Positions 21,399-33,968 are shown, counted from the first letter of the stretch. The stretch is DNA of 64,000 nucleotides from Eulemur rufifrons (GCF_041146395.1 NC_090984.1:126360280-126424279); one strand, 5' to 3'. Translations and numbers: made by a program. The notes: generated by a model not told the origin, from the letters alone.

Positions 21399-21833
21399 AT
21401 GGACTGGACCTGGAGGATCCTCTTCCTGGTGGCCGCAGCGACAGGTGAGGGGCTCCCCAGTCCCAGGGTGAGGAGGGGCCCGTACCCAGCCAGGGGGACT
21501 CACCCAGTCCTGTCTCCTCTGCACAGGCGCCCGCTCCCAGGTCCAGCTGGTGCAGTCGGGTGCTGAGGTGAGGCCACCTGGGGCCTCCGTGAAGGTGTCC
21601 TGCAAGGCTTCCGGATACACCTTCACCAGCTACTACATGCACTGGGTGCGACAGACCCCTGGACAAGGGCTGGAGTGGATGGGACGTTTTGACCCTGAAG
21701 ATGGTTCCACAAACTATGCACAGAAGTTCCAGGGCCAAGTCACCATGACCAGGGACACGTCCACCAGCACAGCCTTCATGGAGCTGAGCAGTCTGCGACC
21801 CGAGGACACGGCCGTGTATTACTGGGCGAGAGA
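21399..21833 (+). CDS. IGHV1: IGHV1-like segment, open frame lacking the second conserved Cys
   Basis: Leader exon 21399-21444 ([15 protein letters not shown]), V exon 21527-21833, framework 1 from 21538 ([11 protein letters not shown]), V region 296 nt, no stop. The first Cys (KVSCKAS) and framework-2 Trp (HWVRQ) are present. CDR1 is GYTFTSYY and CDR2 is FDPEDGST. The second conserved Cys, needed for the intradomain disulfide, is Trp (VYYWAR, TGG at 21823-21825). The cassette-2 partner has TGT. The segment could rearrange, but the domain should fold poorly, so it is best graded as an open frame of doubtful function. An assembly error at that base cannot be excluded. Confidence 0.9.
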
Positions 21834-21871
21834 CACAGTGTGACAACCCACATCCTGAGGGGTCGGAAACC
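21834..21871 (+). promoter_or_regulatory. V-RSS with 22-bp spacer (IGHV1)
   Basis: Heptamer CACAGTG, then 22 bp, then nonamer TCGGAAACC (21863-21871). The spacer is one base shorter than the usual 23. The nonamer differs at one base from the 42-kb copy (TCAGAAACC). Confidence 0.85.
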
Positions 21872-24250
21872 CTGAGGGAGACGCAGCTGTGCTGGGGATG
21901 AGAAAGTGATGAGGGACATTAGATTGAAATGTTTCCCAATATGCGTTAGTTAGTTGAGGAAAAGGAATATGTGACATGTGTATGCAGTCTAATTACATTG
22001 CAAAGATTTCATTCAGTTGTCACCGTATCAACGGAGCTTAGAGAACTATGGAAGATTCAAGCTAATAAAGCCAGTACAAGCATTTCCATTAAGTTATTAA
22101 CGTCAACATGAGTTTTCACATCAGTTGGGTAAATAAATTGGAGTAAGAATTCTAAATCACAAGGTACATGCCTTTTAACACATAAGAAATGGCCAAAATG
22201 TCTCCCAAAATGTCTTTCTTATTTCTTGTAAATGAAATTTATTTTACGGTGGTTTTAAGTTCACAGTACCATCGAGAGAAGGTCCAGAGAGTTCCCGTTC
22301 ACTCCCGGCCTGCGCCTGCGTGAACTTCCTCGGTGTGGACACACCGTGACAGGTTCATCAATAGGTTGCAATGGACGAACCTACGTTGAAACGTCGTCAT
22401 TACCCAAAATCCACAGCTTGAATTTGGTTTCGCCATTGGTGCCGTCCCTTCTGTGGGTTCTGGCCAATTGATACAGACATGCATCTATTATTCTGGTGCC
22501 ATAACTTGCCGACTCATTTGTGGAATTCCAAGGGAGGCAAACGATGGTGCCTGGGAAAAGAGGCCACTCTAGGGAGGGTGGAAGCGGACAGTGGGTCAGG
22601 AACCGAGCCTGCCCTCGGGAAGGCCCGCAGTGGGTCCCGCGTGCTGTGCTGGCCTTTGCCCTCCTCAGAGGTGAAGGCGCCTCTCATGTCCTCTGCGGAG
22701 CAGGGAGAACCCCCGAGGCATCCCCACCCGCCTGTGTTGCTGTGCCCTCAGGGGTGGCCCTCGTGACTGCCTGCCCCATCCTAGCGCCCGCTGAGGAGGG
22801 CAGGGCACGGACTCTCTCCCCCAACACAGTGGCATCAGGGCATTGGTGGCAGGAGGGTATTCCGATTAGGAATTACGAGACAGTGAGGGACAACAATTCA
22901 GTTGGCTGTTCTCAGGTGTCGAGAACATTCAGGTGTAGGTTTGAGACCTTCCTTTGCTTTTGGCTTTAAGTAATTTACGGAAGTTGGGTAGTGGATCACT
23001 TTCATCTATTAGAGTGTATTGGAACTTCAATAACTTTTGTGCAAACTTTTATATCACGTCTATGGAAATTTTAGCCTGCTCAATAGAAAATAAGATATAA
23101 AGGTATTTTTCTGGGTTTATCATCCAATATCATAGAATAGTCAATGGTACAAACCAGACAGATACGTTTGATTAAGGTTACAGAAGTATCTGCTGTGCAT
23201 GAGACGTTATAATCACTTTGGTAGAGTCTCTTTAACTTGAAAGTGCCTTATTTAAAAGTAGCAAGGAACGTTATTCGGCTGAGGCTCATGTATTACAAGG
23301 AATAGCTGAGAGTTTGGGAAAATCTGTGTCACTCTTGACACCCAATACCTTGGAGCCCCGGTGAGCAGAGTTTCGCCGGCAGAGCAGCAAGGCGTCCCCC
23401 AGGTACTGACGGGTGTCGGCCTTGTCACCGTCCACGCACCCTGAACACTTCCGGGTAGGGAGGGGATCGGGCACTTCTTCTCTTCAGAGCATTGTTGCTG
23501 ATCGCACACGAAGGGACCTACTGCTGTCAATGTTCTTGGTCACTGCTGTGCCATCTTTTGTTCCGCTGTCTCTTCTGCTCACGGCATCCGCGGCTGCTTC
23601 CAGGACAGGCCCTGGAGAGGGGGGCCGCCCGGCTCCGCGGTCTGTGGGCCACGGGCTTCACATCCTGCATCATTTTTCTCTGACAGCATTTCAGCATGTC
23701 CTGTGGCTGTTTTAGACCAGGCAGAGAGGCGACTTCACATTCTATTTCTGTTGTCAATACAGGTCTGAAATTTCCCATTTGACGTCACTGGTGAAATGCA
23801 ATAAAATCGGGAAAGTTGTTACATCAGAAACTTCGTAAACTCCTGATTTGTGTCAGGAGTTGATTCCTGCCCCGTCCCCCGATCTTCTGCAGTCTGCGTG
23901 GTGGCCACTTCTCGTTCTGTCTTGTGTTCCTCTTCAGCCGCAGACCCTGCGTGAACACACTGTGTCGAATCCCTGGGAATCGGCTCCACTATTCCAAGGA
24001 AATGCCCATAACTTGACTCACATCATATTCTTCCAGTGTTTTCTGCCACTTGTTTCCATGTGGGCAGATTCTCCGAGCCCTGTTCTGGGCAGAGCTGCAC
24101 AGCTGAGGTCCTGCCCTTTCGGGGACACAGCATCCAGCTTCTCCAAGTGACGTCCTCCCTGGTGCCCTCTGAGGGATGGAATCCCTTCGCAGGCCTGGGC
24201 CTGGCCACAGACCTCAGGGAAGGCCTGTGGCGTGTCCAGGACACGCTGAC
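21872..24250. other. Intergenic block H, copy 1
   Basis: No supported gene. The left part is AT-rich and the right part GC-rich. It matches 42765-45485 apart from the Alu there. Open frames at 22.5-22.9 and 23.4-23.7 kb recur in the copy but match nothing I know. Confidence 0.6.
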
Positions 24251-24705
24251 TGTGGAAGAAGAAAAAGGCCTGGGGAAACTCCTGGGGACGTTGTGGGGAG
24301 GGACCCGGCTGTGTCTGGATCTACATAAGAGAAGGAGGGTTCAGGTATGGGCTGGAAGCAGACGCCATTCAGCCCAGCTGGCCTTTCCCCACGCAACATC
24401 CTCTGCAGTCACCTCCTTTTGGATGGAGGGAAGGGCAGGTCAGGCTGTCACGTAACAGCGGTAACGTAACAATCTCTCAGGGGAGACGGGAACCACGGTA
24501 CATGGGAGGTTCAGGGAAAGAAAGCAGGAAGGACCCAAACGAGCCAGATCTCAGTCCCTTCCCTGCGTGAGTACGAAGCTTCCCCATGGGAAGATTTCTC
24601 CTCAGTCTCCAGGACAGAATAGATCTGCTAATGGGCTGTGTAAGGTCACGACGCCCTCCTTAGCCAGGCCGGGGTGTCTGGGGAAGGCAACGCTGTGGTC
24701 TGGAG
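24251..24705. other. 5' flank of IGHV4 pseudogene 2
   Basis: Near-copy of 2683-3136. No octamer is seen. Confidence 0.55.
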
Positions 24706-25144
24706 GAAAACGAGATTGCTGTGTCCTCTCCTTGGCCTGCTGCCAGCTGCACAAGGCGTCTCAGAGGTCAGACGTGCACCAGGTGCCATGGCCACTGCTG
24801 CATGTGGCTGGCGGGGACCGAGGTTCCGCGTCCTCAGGTGTCGCTTCCAAGGTGCAGCTGCAGGAGTCGGGCTCAGGGCTGGTGAAGCCATCTCAGACAC
24901 TCTCCCTGACCTGGGACATCTCTGGACTGTTCATCACACGCTGTGGTTACTGCTGGAGCTGCATCTGCCAGCCCTGGGGCAAGGCATGGGACTGCGTCAG
25001 GGACACATGCTACGTAGGGAGCACAAATTACAACCTGTCCCTCCAGAGCTGAGTTGCCACGTCCTGATCAATGTCCAAGATTCAGTTGTCCCTGCAGCTG
25101 AGCTCTGTGCCCACGAAGGACAGGGCCGGATTCACTGTGGGACA
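24706..25144 (+). pseudogene. IGHV4: IGHV4-like pseudogene, cassette 2
   Basis: V exon about 24838-25144. It has the same framework-1 start, the same Trp in place of the first Cys, the same scrambled framework 2 and the same TGA after the NYNLSLQS stretch as at 3.1 kb. The leader remnant at about 24706-24755 lacks an ATG. Small private changes (for example a splice-acceptor context TCAG here against TGAG at 3.27 kb) arose after duplication. Confidence 0.85.
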
Positions 25145-25183
25145 CACAGTGAGGGGACATCAGTGTGAGCCCAGATACAGACC
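25145..25183 (+). promoter_or_regulatory. V-RSS, 23-bp spacer (IGHV4 pseudogene 2)
   Basis: CACAGTG, 23 bp, nonamer ATACAGACC, weaker than copy 1 by one base. Confidence 0.8.
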
Positions 25184-25202
25184 TCCCTGCAGGGGCGCTC
25201 GT

Positions 25203-25219
25203 GGCCACCAGGGGGCACC
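25203..25219 (+). promoter_or_regulatory. CTCF-like motif beside the RSS
   Basis: GGCCACCAGGGGGCACC. The core is intact except for a G-to-A change in the 3' GCGC. Confidence 0.6.
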
Positions 25220-27254
25220 CGGGAACAACCTGAGCACAGAGCTGGACCTGGGCAGGTGTGGGTGGAGGGGAAGGGCTGCTTTCCTGTCGGGGGGTCGTGG
25301 CTTCCTCTCCATATAACCATCTCCTCTGGGGGACTTGTCTGAGTTCATGACCCTGTGCTTCCCCCTGAAGTCTCAGATACATTTGTGGTAACGACAGAAA
25401 ATATTCTCACCTGCTCAAAAGGCAGACAGTGGCTTCCAGGCACTTTCTCCTGTCCCCAAATGTACATTAACTATCAACACTTTGGAATAAGTTGTAAATG
25501 GATAAAAGACTTTCTCTTGGACAACACAATGCAGCACAGCACGCAGAAGCCGGCAAGCAGGACACAGAGCCCGCGGGACATCAGGGGCAGACGGCTCCTC
25601 CCCCCGCTGGAGACCCCAGAAGGGCTCATTTCCCAGCTCAGGAGCTGGTGTGGAGGGAAACTGAGGATACCTTTCAGACCCTGGGGTTTCCTGTCTCTGC
25701 CTGTCACTCTTCTTCCTCAGGAGTCCAGGTTGTCTCCTTGTAATGCCCAGGTCTCGTTCATCTGAAATGGGATGACTGAGGACCTGAATTCAATGCAAAT
25801 TTAAGCCTTAATTTTTTTCACTTTTCTGCTCTCCATAAACTTTCAGTACAATATTTGGAGTATGACATCAGCCACCCGCCATCCACACCCTTGTGCCATG
25901 AAAGGGTTTTGTGTTTCCTACGCTGTGTCGGTCATTCAGGAGCAAACGCTTCTCTGCAGAGATGATTCTGTATGTGCCGGGGGTTTGCTTGGCCCCTGGA
26001 AAATTTAAACTGCAATCCCTTTAGCAAGTCCAGCTTCCAGCGATCCAGTGCCTATGTCCAGTGTCGTCTTGTCTCAGCCCACATGCCGCCTGCTGGGCTG
26101 TGCCTAATAAGCTAATGCTCTGGTCCTGTTTCTCCCTGCAAGTCCTGGTCTCTCTGCAGATTTCAGGTTTGTTCTTGGTGAAATAACTTCTGCTATTTGA
26201 AATATTAAATAAAATTTGCTAATCCGCAGCTCCCGCAGTCATGCTTTATAGATGACGATGATGTTGCTATTATTGTGGCTGATGTAAGAAGAAGAGCTTT
26301 TTCTCAGCTGTCTGCTTCTCCCAGGTGAGGATAAGCTTTATCCTTAATGCCAAGAAATTAGAAATGATCAAACTATTAACCAGTAGTTTAATAAATAAGA
26401 ATTTTGTGCAAATGATGCATCAGGACACTACATCAACAGCAATGGCTGTGTCATGCTCACTGCAGCGTGGCCGCGTCCACAGTGTGTGCTGTGAGTACAA
26501 TAGGCAAAAAGCACCTGCTACGTGATTCCACTGTTACAAATTCTAGAGAGTGAAAACTCAAGTAACATAAACTATGTCAGCAGGTGCCTGGGTAAAGGGA
26601 GGGAGAGGGAAGGAGAAAGAAGGAGGAATTTTAGAAGGAGAAGTGTCAACATTGAGGGAAATCAATTTCCTCCATATCGCAGACAGGGGACGGTGTGTCA
26701 GCATCTTTCACTTGTTCACTTCAACTGTGCTAAGGCCACTGAGTACCAACTATGCCTCATTAAAGTTAATATGAACAATTAATAGATGATTTGGTAGAGA
26801 AGGAGCGATGGACAAATAGATAATAAGGGAGATTTTAGGTTCAGTTATCTGCATTAATCCTGTGTGCCAGGCTTTCTATATATTATTCAGAAAAAAAAAG
26901 CAGAGAGGCAAGAAACTGGCTTTATCTTGTTATGATAGAATTGGGGTTCTAGAATCCACCCTAGGCATGTCCAGGTTTGGTCTGCAGTGGGTTCCAAGGA
27001 CGGGATCATGGCCCAGACACAGAGATTCCCAGATATGTGTTTCTGGACATATCACACAACTTCCATATGTGTCTAGGCTTACGTTTACATCTGTAAAATA
27101 CACGGAAACTTCACACCCACAGCACATGGTTTCTATGTGTCTGTAAGTTAAATAAGTGAACATGAGCAATTGATCACTGTACAGTCACCGAATTTTTTTC
27201 TGGTCTTGCCGTCCCTCAGCTGCCCCACCCAGGGCTTGCTATATAGCAGGGGAC
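25220..27254. other. Intergenic spacer, upstream flank of IGHV3
   Basis: No gene is seen. The portion 26190-27440 is nearly identical to 4640-5890. Confidence 0.6.
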
Positions 27255-27262
27255 ATGCAAAT
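27255..27262 (+). promoter_or_regulatory. VH promoter octamer
   Basis: ATGCAAAT, 126 bp before the leader ATG. Confidence 0.9.
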
Positions 27263-27387
27263 AGGGCCCTCCCTCTGCTGATGAAAACCAGCCCAGCCCT
27301 CACCCTGCAGCTCTGGGACAGGAGCCCCAGCCCCGGCATTCCCAGGAGTCCCCATTCGGTGATCAGGACTGAACACAGACACTCACC

Positions 27388-27844
27388 ATGGAGTCTGGGC
27401 TCAGCTGGGTTTTCCTTGTGGCTCTGTTACAAGGTAATTCATGGAGAACTGGAGATATTGGGTGTGTGAGTGGATGTGAGTGAGAGAAACAGGGGTGTGT
27501 GTGGCAGTTTCTGACTAGGCTGTGTCTGTGTTTGCAGGTGTCCAGAGTGAGGTGCAGCTGGTGGAGTCTGGGGGAGGCTTGGTCCAGCCTGGGGGGTCCC
27601 TGAGACTCTCCTGTGCAGCCTCCGGATTCACCTTTGATGACTATGCCATGCACTGGGTCCGCCAGGATCCAGGGAAGGGGCTGGAGTGGGTGGCAGTTAT
27701 ATGGTATGATGGAAGTAAGCAATACTACGCAGACGCCGTGAAGGGCCGATTCACCATCTCCAGAGACAACAGCAAGAACACGTTGTCTCTGCAAATGAAC
27801 AGTCTGAGAGCCGAGGACACGGCCCTGTACTACTGTGCCAGTGA
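27388..27844 (+). CDS. IGHV3: IGHV3-like variable segment (functional by sequence)
   Basis: Leader exon 27388-27433, V exon 27538-27844, framework 1 from 27549, V region 296 nt with no stop. Both Cys and the framework-2 Trp are present. CDR1 is GFTFDDYA and CDR2 is IWYDGSKQ, resembling human IGHV3-9 in CDR1 and IGHV3-33 in CDR2. The leader ends VQS where the other copies have VQC. Framework 2 has RQDPGK in place of RQAPGK. The 3' end codes CAS. Its flanks are almost identical to the 5.8-kb gene, yet both CDRs differ, which suggests swapped CDR tracts. Confidence 0.95.
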
Positions 27845-27883
27845 CACAGTGAGGTGACTTCAGTGTGAGCCCAGACACAAACC
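27845..27883 (+). promoter_or_regulatory. V-RSS, 23-bp spacer
   Basis: CACAGTG, 23 bp, ACACAAACC. The spacer starts AGGTGACTTC, a variant shared only with the 59-kb gene. Confidence 0.95.
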
Positions 27884-27903
27884 TCCTGCGGGGGTGCGCA
27901 TGA

Positions 27904-27918
27904 GCCACCAGGGGGCGC
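27904..27918 (+). promoter_or_regulatory. CTCF-like motif beside the RSS
   Basis: GCCACCAGGGGGCGC, 21 bp from the nonamer, same strand as the gene. Confidence 0.7.
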
Positions 27919-30900
27919 GCGGGACACAACGAGCAGAGTCAAGGCAGTGGACAATGATTGTTTCCTGTCAGAATTTGGGGCCTCTTCTTTAGAAATTTCA
28001 ACCAGGGACCTATATTCTTTCCTGGCTCTGCGCTCGTCACTGTAGTGTCTGAATTAGAAACGTCTTGTTGTACTAAATGAACAAGCTCTCACCTGGACAC
28101 ATGGTGGAACATCAGTCACGTGGGCAGAAATGACACTGGTGTTATCACAGGGGTCAGAATCCTGAGGAAGGAATCCCAGGGGAACCTGCTGAGCATTTTC
28201 CAACCAGACTCAGCGCACAGACCTCAGTGGGACTCCCTGAGTGGGACAGTCTTTGGGATTCAGGTTGGGACATGTAGGGACCTGGGCAGGGTCAGTGTCT
28301 CATAAAACCTAACACTGTCAAGTTGTTCTCTCCTCATTTAAAACTGTACATTTCAGATGCAGAAATGATTTAGTTCAATTTTTTTTTTTTTGGAAGTCTA
28401 TTTTGTTTCTCCCTTGGTTCTGTTTTCACATCTTCCTCTGTTCCTTTGTCCCACACAAAATGGAGGGTGTGGTCTCTGTGTCTAAATCCTGGGGCTCAAA
28501 CCCTTCACCTGGAGCTCAGGTGTGGCTCTGGCTGTGGCTCCTGAGGCACCTGGGAGAGATTGATGGGATGGGACTGTGTCACCCACCATTGCTGGGACCC
28601 TCCTGCTGTCACCTGGGCATGGACTCACATTGGAAATGCAAGCAGCCATTAGTAGCTGCGAGAATGAGATTGATTGGTCAAAGTGGGATGTGTCCACTGA
28701 GACTCTCACAGAGTCACCTTCAACACCTGTGGCATTGGAGAGACCTGCAGATGGAAACCTCAGTGTGCTGAGCAGTCTGGGTGACATCCAGGTCCTTGTG
28801 AGTGGTGTCCTTTGGCTCCACATGATCACACCCCACCCTGCAGTCCAGTCCCTGCTGTGTGTTGTGTCTGCCCGAGATGGCCCTTTATCCAAGAGCTGCC
28901 TCACCCTCCCCCCTCTGCTCCTCCTGACTGCCCTCTCCTATGTTCTCCTCCTTCCTATGGAGAGCAAAATCATTCCTTGTTTTTATTGTCATACCCATTG
29001 TTATCAAGGAGAAAGAAGTGTCGTGTATTGAACAAGGATTTGTGTCTAACCCACATGGGATTCACAAAAGATTTCTTCCATACATTAGTCTTCATCATGG
29101 GAGATATTTGTGGAAAATGATGCACAACATCCATCTTATGAAGAAATTTCCATTCTGAGTTAGTTCCATGTGTACCTTTAGACACAGATGTGTCCTCATT
29201 GCAAGTAGGAAACAGCTAACTATGTGACAGGCTTTGCCACCTTGTACAGTCCCTGCCTATGAAATAGCTACAGGGTCAGACAGGAAGGTGCTAACACCAC
29301 AGGGCACATCAGGGAGTGTGGAGGAAGGGACAGGCCCATCAGGACAGGTGTGACCGCTGCTCCTTTAGAGTAACTTTGTTGATTTTAGTTGTTTATAGCA
29401 TTTTAATTCAAAATTCCTACAGCACTAAAACACACTTGATTTATGTAAAGCCCAAGAGAGCTGCAAAGCTCAGGAGTTGGTGAGCACATGTCATGGTGCA
29501 GGACGCGGTGGGTGCCCCTGAGGTGGCCACAGGTGAAGGGTCACTCAGCATGAGGGTGAGGAATATGGACATTATGGCAAAGAAGGCAGGTGTCCTCCTG
29601 GGGAAGACAGGAGGTGGAGACTCTGTTGGCTGAGTCTGCAAGGGCTTGGGCAGGGGCACCAGGGTCTGTCCTAGAGAAGTGGCATCTGATGAAAGGATCT
29701 GATGTTGGGCGATTCTGGAACAAAGTGAGGAGCACAGAAATCAGCTGAGGGGGCTCCCCTGAGGCCTTGAAAGAGGTTGCTTTATGAATGCGACATCATG
29801 ACATGTGGATCAGAGGAGCAGAGAGCCACACTGTGGAGCAGCCACCACCCCGGACCTGTTAGATGCGATCATGTGTGTGCAGAGGCAGGACGGCTGACAC
29901 AGGGCAGGAGCGGATGGCGTGGATGGGCGTGGCCGCACGTGTGTATCGTGGGAAAGTGTGATCCGTGCAGGGACAACTCAAGTCAGCGCGGATCCTCTCT
30001 TCACAATATCGCAGCTTTGAATGTTCATATCTACAGTTAGCAACATGCTTATTTTCTTAGTTTATTCGCTAAAGGCAACAGTATATGTTTCAAATAATTC
30101 GTGATTATTTTATATTTCCTGATATTTATAGGTTTTTCTTTCAATAAATTCTCTAATCTGTGGCTGGGAGCCTGTTAAAATATGGCCCTATCAGAGCATA
30201 GCAACCAAATCTACAAGAGAAAAATGTTTCCCAGTTGCTGATTGCCAGGAGTCAGCGATTTCAGTAAGATGCGTGTGGTGACAGCGTGTGGAGCCACGAG
30301 ATCACGTTTGCAGTCACCTACCGTGAGATGCTTCATTCTCTCCCAGTGAAACACAGCAAGTGGGGATGGCCACAGCAGACGCAGCTGGGTTAGTCTCCTC
30401 TGTTCTAAACTGCTCTTGCATAATGGGTTTCTCATTTGAAGAGTCTATTTTAACTCACATCAGCCTGTATTTACTATTTTAAGGAGATGATACATGGGGT
30501 CCTGTTTTGTCATACCTACGAGTAAGTCATAGTGAAATGATTTAATTTTAACTTACTACTCAGTGGGCCAGAGCATCCAAGCCCTCAGTAGAATATTTTG
30601 GAACAATATGTGCTGTCACCGTGGTGATTTAGGCAAGGAAATCCTTACAGTGTTTAGGATGAGGTGTTCCTCCTTGTCCGTATTATATATGGCAAAAACC
30701 ATAATGGTATAGGGAGACTTTGTCAAAACTTTTTATGGGATTTCTAGCTTCAATAATAATCTGTGCTTCAGTATTAAGGATATGCAATATTGTCAAGGAG
30801 TGAATTTCTGCTCTAAGATACTTACAGCTTTTGTTGAAGAGGACAAAAAGCCAGACAACACCCTGTTATATTTACCATATATTATTTTAGTATATTTTGG

Positions 30901-31162
30901 ATTTCTAATTGGGTCACTCACAGACTGCTCTCTGTTCTATTGCACAGTATAACTAGAGTTAATAAAGTTAATAATAATGTAGATTTCAAAATAGCTGAAA
31001 CATAGAATTTTAAATATTCTCACTATAATGAAATAACAAATATTTGCAGTGATGGACATGCTAATTATGCTGATTCGATCATTCCACAATGTATACAAGT
31101 ATTGACATCCTGTTGCTTCTCTTCAATATATATAATTATTGTCAATCAAAAATAAATAAAAT
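27919..31162. other. Spacer block D, copy 2
   Basis: No supported gene. It is collinear with 6374-9594, without the Alu at its end. A 5-bp insertion near 28565 shifts the longest shared open frame. Confidence 0.6.
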
Positions 31163-31570
31163 TTGACCCAAGTGCCCAACAATACATGAGTGGAGTAATA
31201 AAATGTGGCATCTGTATACCATGCAGTTCTACTCAGCCACAAAATGCAATGGTGATCTAGCACCTCTTGTATTAACCTGGATAGAGCTGGAGTCTGTTCT
31301 ACTAGGTGAGGTATCACAAGAATGGAGAAACAAGCACCACATGTGCTCCCCATCAAATCTGTGCTGACTGATCAACAGTGCAGTGTTCACATGGTAGTAA
31401 TACTCAATGGGTGCCCGACAGGTGGAGATGTGGGCGGTGAACTTACAACTAATGCATGTTGAGCCCACTGTGTGGGGGGAGGGCACTCCTATAGTCCTGC
31501 CTCGGGGAAGGGGGGGCAAAGGCATTATATGTAACCAAAAAATTTGTACCCCATAATATTGTGAAATAAA
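31163..31570 (+). mobile_element. L1 3' end, 5' truncated (copy 2)
   Basis: The same element as 9984-10392, with the L1 3' UTR end TTTGTACCCCATAATATTG. It starts directly after the unoccupied Alu target site. Confidence 0.8.
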
Positions 31571-31804
31571 AAAGAAACAATAAAAATGATAAATATTTTG
31601 GATGAGGAATACGATAATTTTCTTAATTTGATCAATATGCAAGGTATGCATATATCAAAACACATGTTAAATATATGCATTGTTTTTCAATTAAAATAAA
31701 ATAAAATGTTTAAACGTAATGGTACAAGAAAAACCACCCAGGTATATTTCCTTTTATGCAAATTGTATAATCTTCTGTATTTTTTATTTAATTTTTCACG
31801 TATC

Positions 31805-32043
31805 ATTTTAAATTTCATAATATTGCGGGGGTACAAATCTTTAGGGTACATAAATTTCCTTCCTCCCACCCGAGTCAGAGCTTCAAGCCTGTCCATCCTC
31901 CAGATCCCAAAGGCAATCACAGCAACAACAAAAATAAGTAAATGGGACCTGATCAAATTAAAGAGCTTCTGCACAGCAAGAACACTATCAGGAGAGCGAA
32001 CAGACAGCCTACAGAACGGGAGGAAAGATTCGCACGCCACACA
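31805..32043 (-). mobile_element. L1 fragment with inverted 5' part (copy 2)
   Basis: The best preserved of the three copies. The reverse 3' end has ATTGCGGGGGTACAAAT. The forward ORF2 stretch has WDLIKLKSFCTAR. The switch is at about 31908. Confidence 0.75.
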
Positions 32044-32222
32044 TTTTATATTCTTTAAGCCTTTTCTTCCGTGTCTATACGCAGATCATATGCAAAGTGG
32101 TCCTTGCTGTGAAAATGTACAGACCTTTCTAGAAGCTCCATGTGATCTCTCATGGCTTCTGGGCACCTTCAATGTTCAGTGACAGAAAGGATGGTGTGAA
32201 TATTTCAGTTCTTTTTCTTTTC

Positions 32223-32831
32223 TTTTTTTTTTTTTATTTCAGGATACTATGAGGGTAGAAATGTTTTGGCTACATTTTATATCTTTGCCTCACCCAAGCG
32301 AGGATTACACTCATGGCCTTGCCATATACAATGCTCATCTTGTCCATGAGTTGTGAGTTTACCCCCCTCACCCCCTAATCCCTGGAAAATATTACTACCA
32401 TGTGAGCACCATAGTGTTGATCAGTTAGTGCCAATTTCATGGCGAGTACATGTGGAGGCTGTTCCTCTGATCTTGTGATACCTCCCTGTGGATAATGGGC
32501 TCAAGCTGAATCCAGGAAAATAGAAGAGGTGCTAGGTTTCTTATAATTGAGTAATATTCCCCTGTATGCATATACCAAATTTGAATGATGCCCTCATGAA
32601 TTGACGGACACTTGGGTTGTTTCCACATCCTTGCAATACTGAATTCTGCTGCCATAAACATTCGGGTGCAGATGTCTTTATTATAGAATATCTTTTGCTC
32701 TTTTGGGTAGATGCCTAATAGTGCTATTGGTGGATCTAATGGTATTTCCATTTTTAGCTCTTTGAGGTATCTCCAAATTCTTTTCCACAGAGGTTGCATC
32801 CATTTGCAGTCCCACCAGTGGTATAAAAGTT
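32223..32831 (-). mobile_element. L1 3' end, reverse strand (copy 2)
   Basis: The same element as 11024-11632. The reverse frame reads an uninterrupted stretch of about 120 codons of ORF2 tail. Confidence 0.85.
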
Positions 32832-33960
32832 CTGCAAGTCCTGGTCTCTCTGCAGATTTCAGGTTTGTTCTTAGTCATATAACTTCCATTACCTGAAATA
32901 TTAAATAAAATGTGCTAATGTATGGCTCATGCAGGTGTGTTGATGTGAACGATGATGATGTTGCTGTTATTTTTGTTGATGTAAAAAGAAGAAGAGCTGT
33001 TTTCTCAGCTGCCTCCTTCTCCCAGGTGAAGCGAAGCTTTACCCATAATAGCAAGGAATTGGAAAGAATGCCAACATTAACCAGCAGCTTAAAAACCAAG
33101 TCTTTTTTGCAAATGATGCATCAGGACACTACATCAATGACGGCAATGGCTGTGTCATGCTCACTGCGGTGTGGCCGCGTCCACAGTGTGTGCTGTGAGT
33201 ACAATAGGCAAAAAGCACCTGCTACGTGATTGCACTGTTACAAATTCTAGAGAGTGAAAACTGAAGTAACATAAACTATGATAGCAGGTTCCTGGGTAAA
33301 GGGAGGGAGAGGGAAGGAGAAAGAAGGAGGAATTTTAGAAGGAGAAATGTCAACATTGAGGGAAATCGATTTCCTCCATATCGCAGACAGGGGACGGTGT
33401 GTCAGCATCTTTCACTTGTTCACTTCAACTGTGTTAAGGCCACTGAGTACCAACTATGCCTCATTAAAGTTAATATGAACAATTAATAGATGATTTGGTA
33501 GAGAAGGAGCAATGGACAAATAGATAATAAGGGAGATTTTAGGTTCAGTTATCTGCATTAATCCTGTGTGCCAGGCTTTCTATATAGTTTTCAGGAAAAA
33601 AAAAGCAGAGAGGCAAGAAACTGGCTTTATCTTGTTATGATAGAATTGGGGTTCTAGAATCCACCCTAGGCATGTCCAGGTTTGGTCTGCTGTGGGTTCC
33701 AAGGACAGGATCATCGCCCAGACAGTGACATTCCCAGATATGTGTCTCTGGACATATCACACAACTTCCATATGTGTCTAATCTTACTTTTACATCTGTA
33801 AAATACATGGAAACTTCACACCTACAGCACATGGTTTCTATGTGTCTGTAAATTAAATAAGTGAACACGAGCTATCAATCACAGTACAGTCACTCAGTTT
33901 TCTTCTGTTCTTGCCCTCCCTCAGCTGTCCCACCCCAGGGCTTGCTATATAGCAGGGGAC
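32832..33960. other. Upstream flank of IGHV3
   Basis: No gene is seen. It matches 11633-12761. Confidence 0.6.
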
Positions 33961-33968
33961 ATGCAAAT
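33961..33968 (+). promoter_or_regulatory. VH promoter octamer
   Basis: ATGCAAAT, 126 bp before the leader ATG. Confidence 0.9.

Larger units (their letters stand above)
2683..24250. repeat. Segmental duplication, cassette 1 (about 21.6 kb)
   Basis: The order of elements is dead IGHV4, IGHV3, a spacer with L1 ends, IGHV3, ERV, IGHV1. This order repeats from 24251 and begins again at 45486. The first shared word is TGTGGAAGAAGAAAAAGG at 2683, 24251 and 45486. Length differences between copies are mostly explained by Alu insertions (9.6 and 14.6 kb here, 43 kb in cassette 2). Confidence 0.9.

Noticed and set aside
22479..24250. GC-rich open frames in block H as a possible non-IG gene or processed pseudogene
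   Set aside because: No recognisable protein, no poly(A) tail or exon structure, and the frames differ between copies.
27363..27929. Reverse-strand open frames of up to 190 codons over the IGHV3 genes (also at 34069, 48684 and 59004)
   Set aside because: They are antisense shadows of the VH exon and intron. The sense strand has leader, splice sites and RSS.
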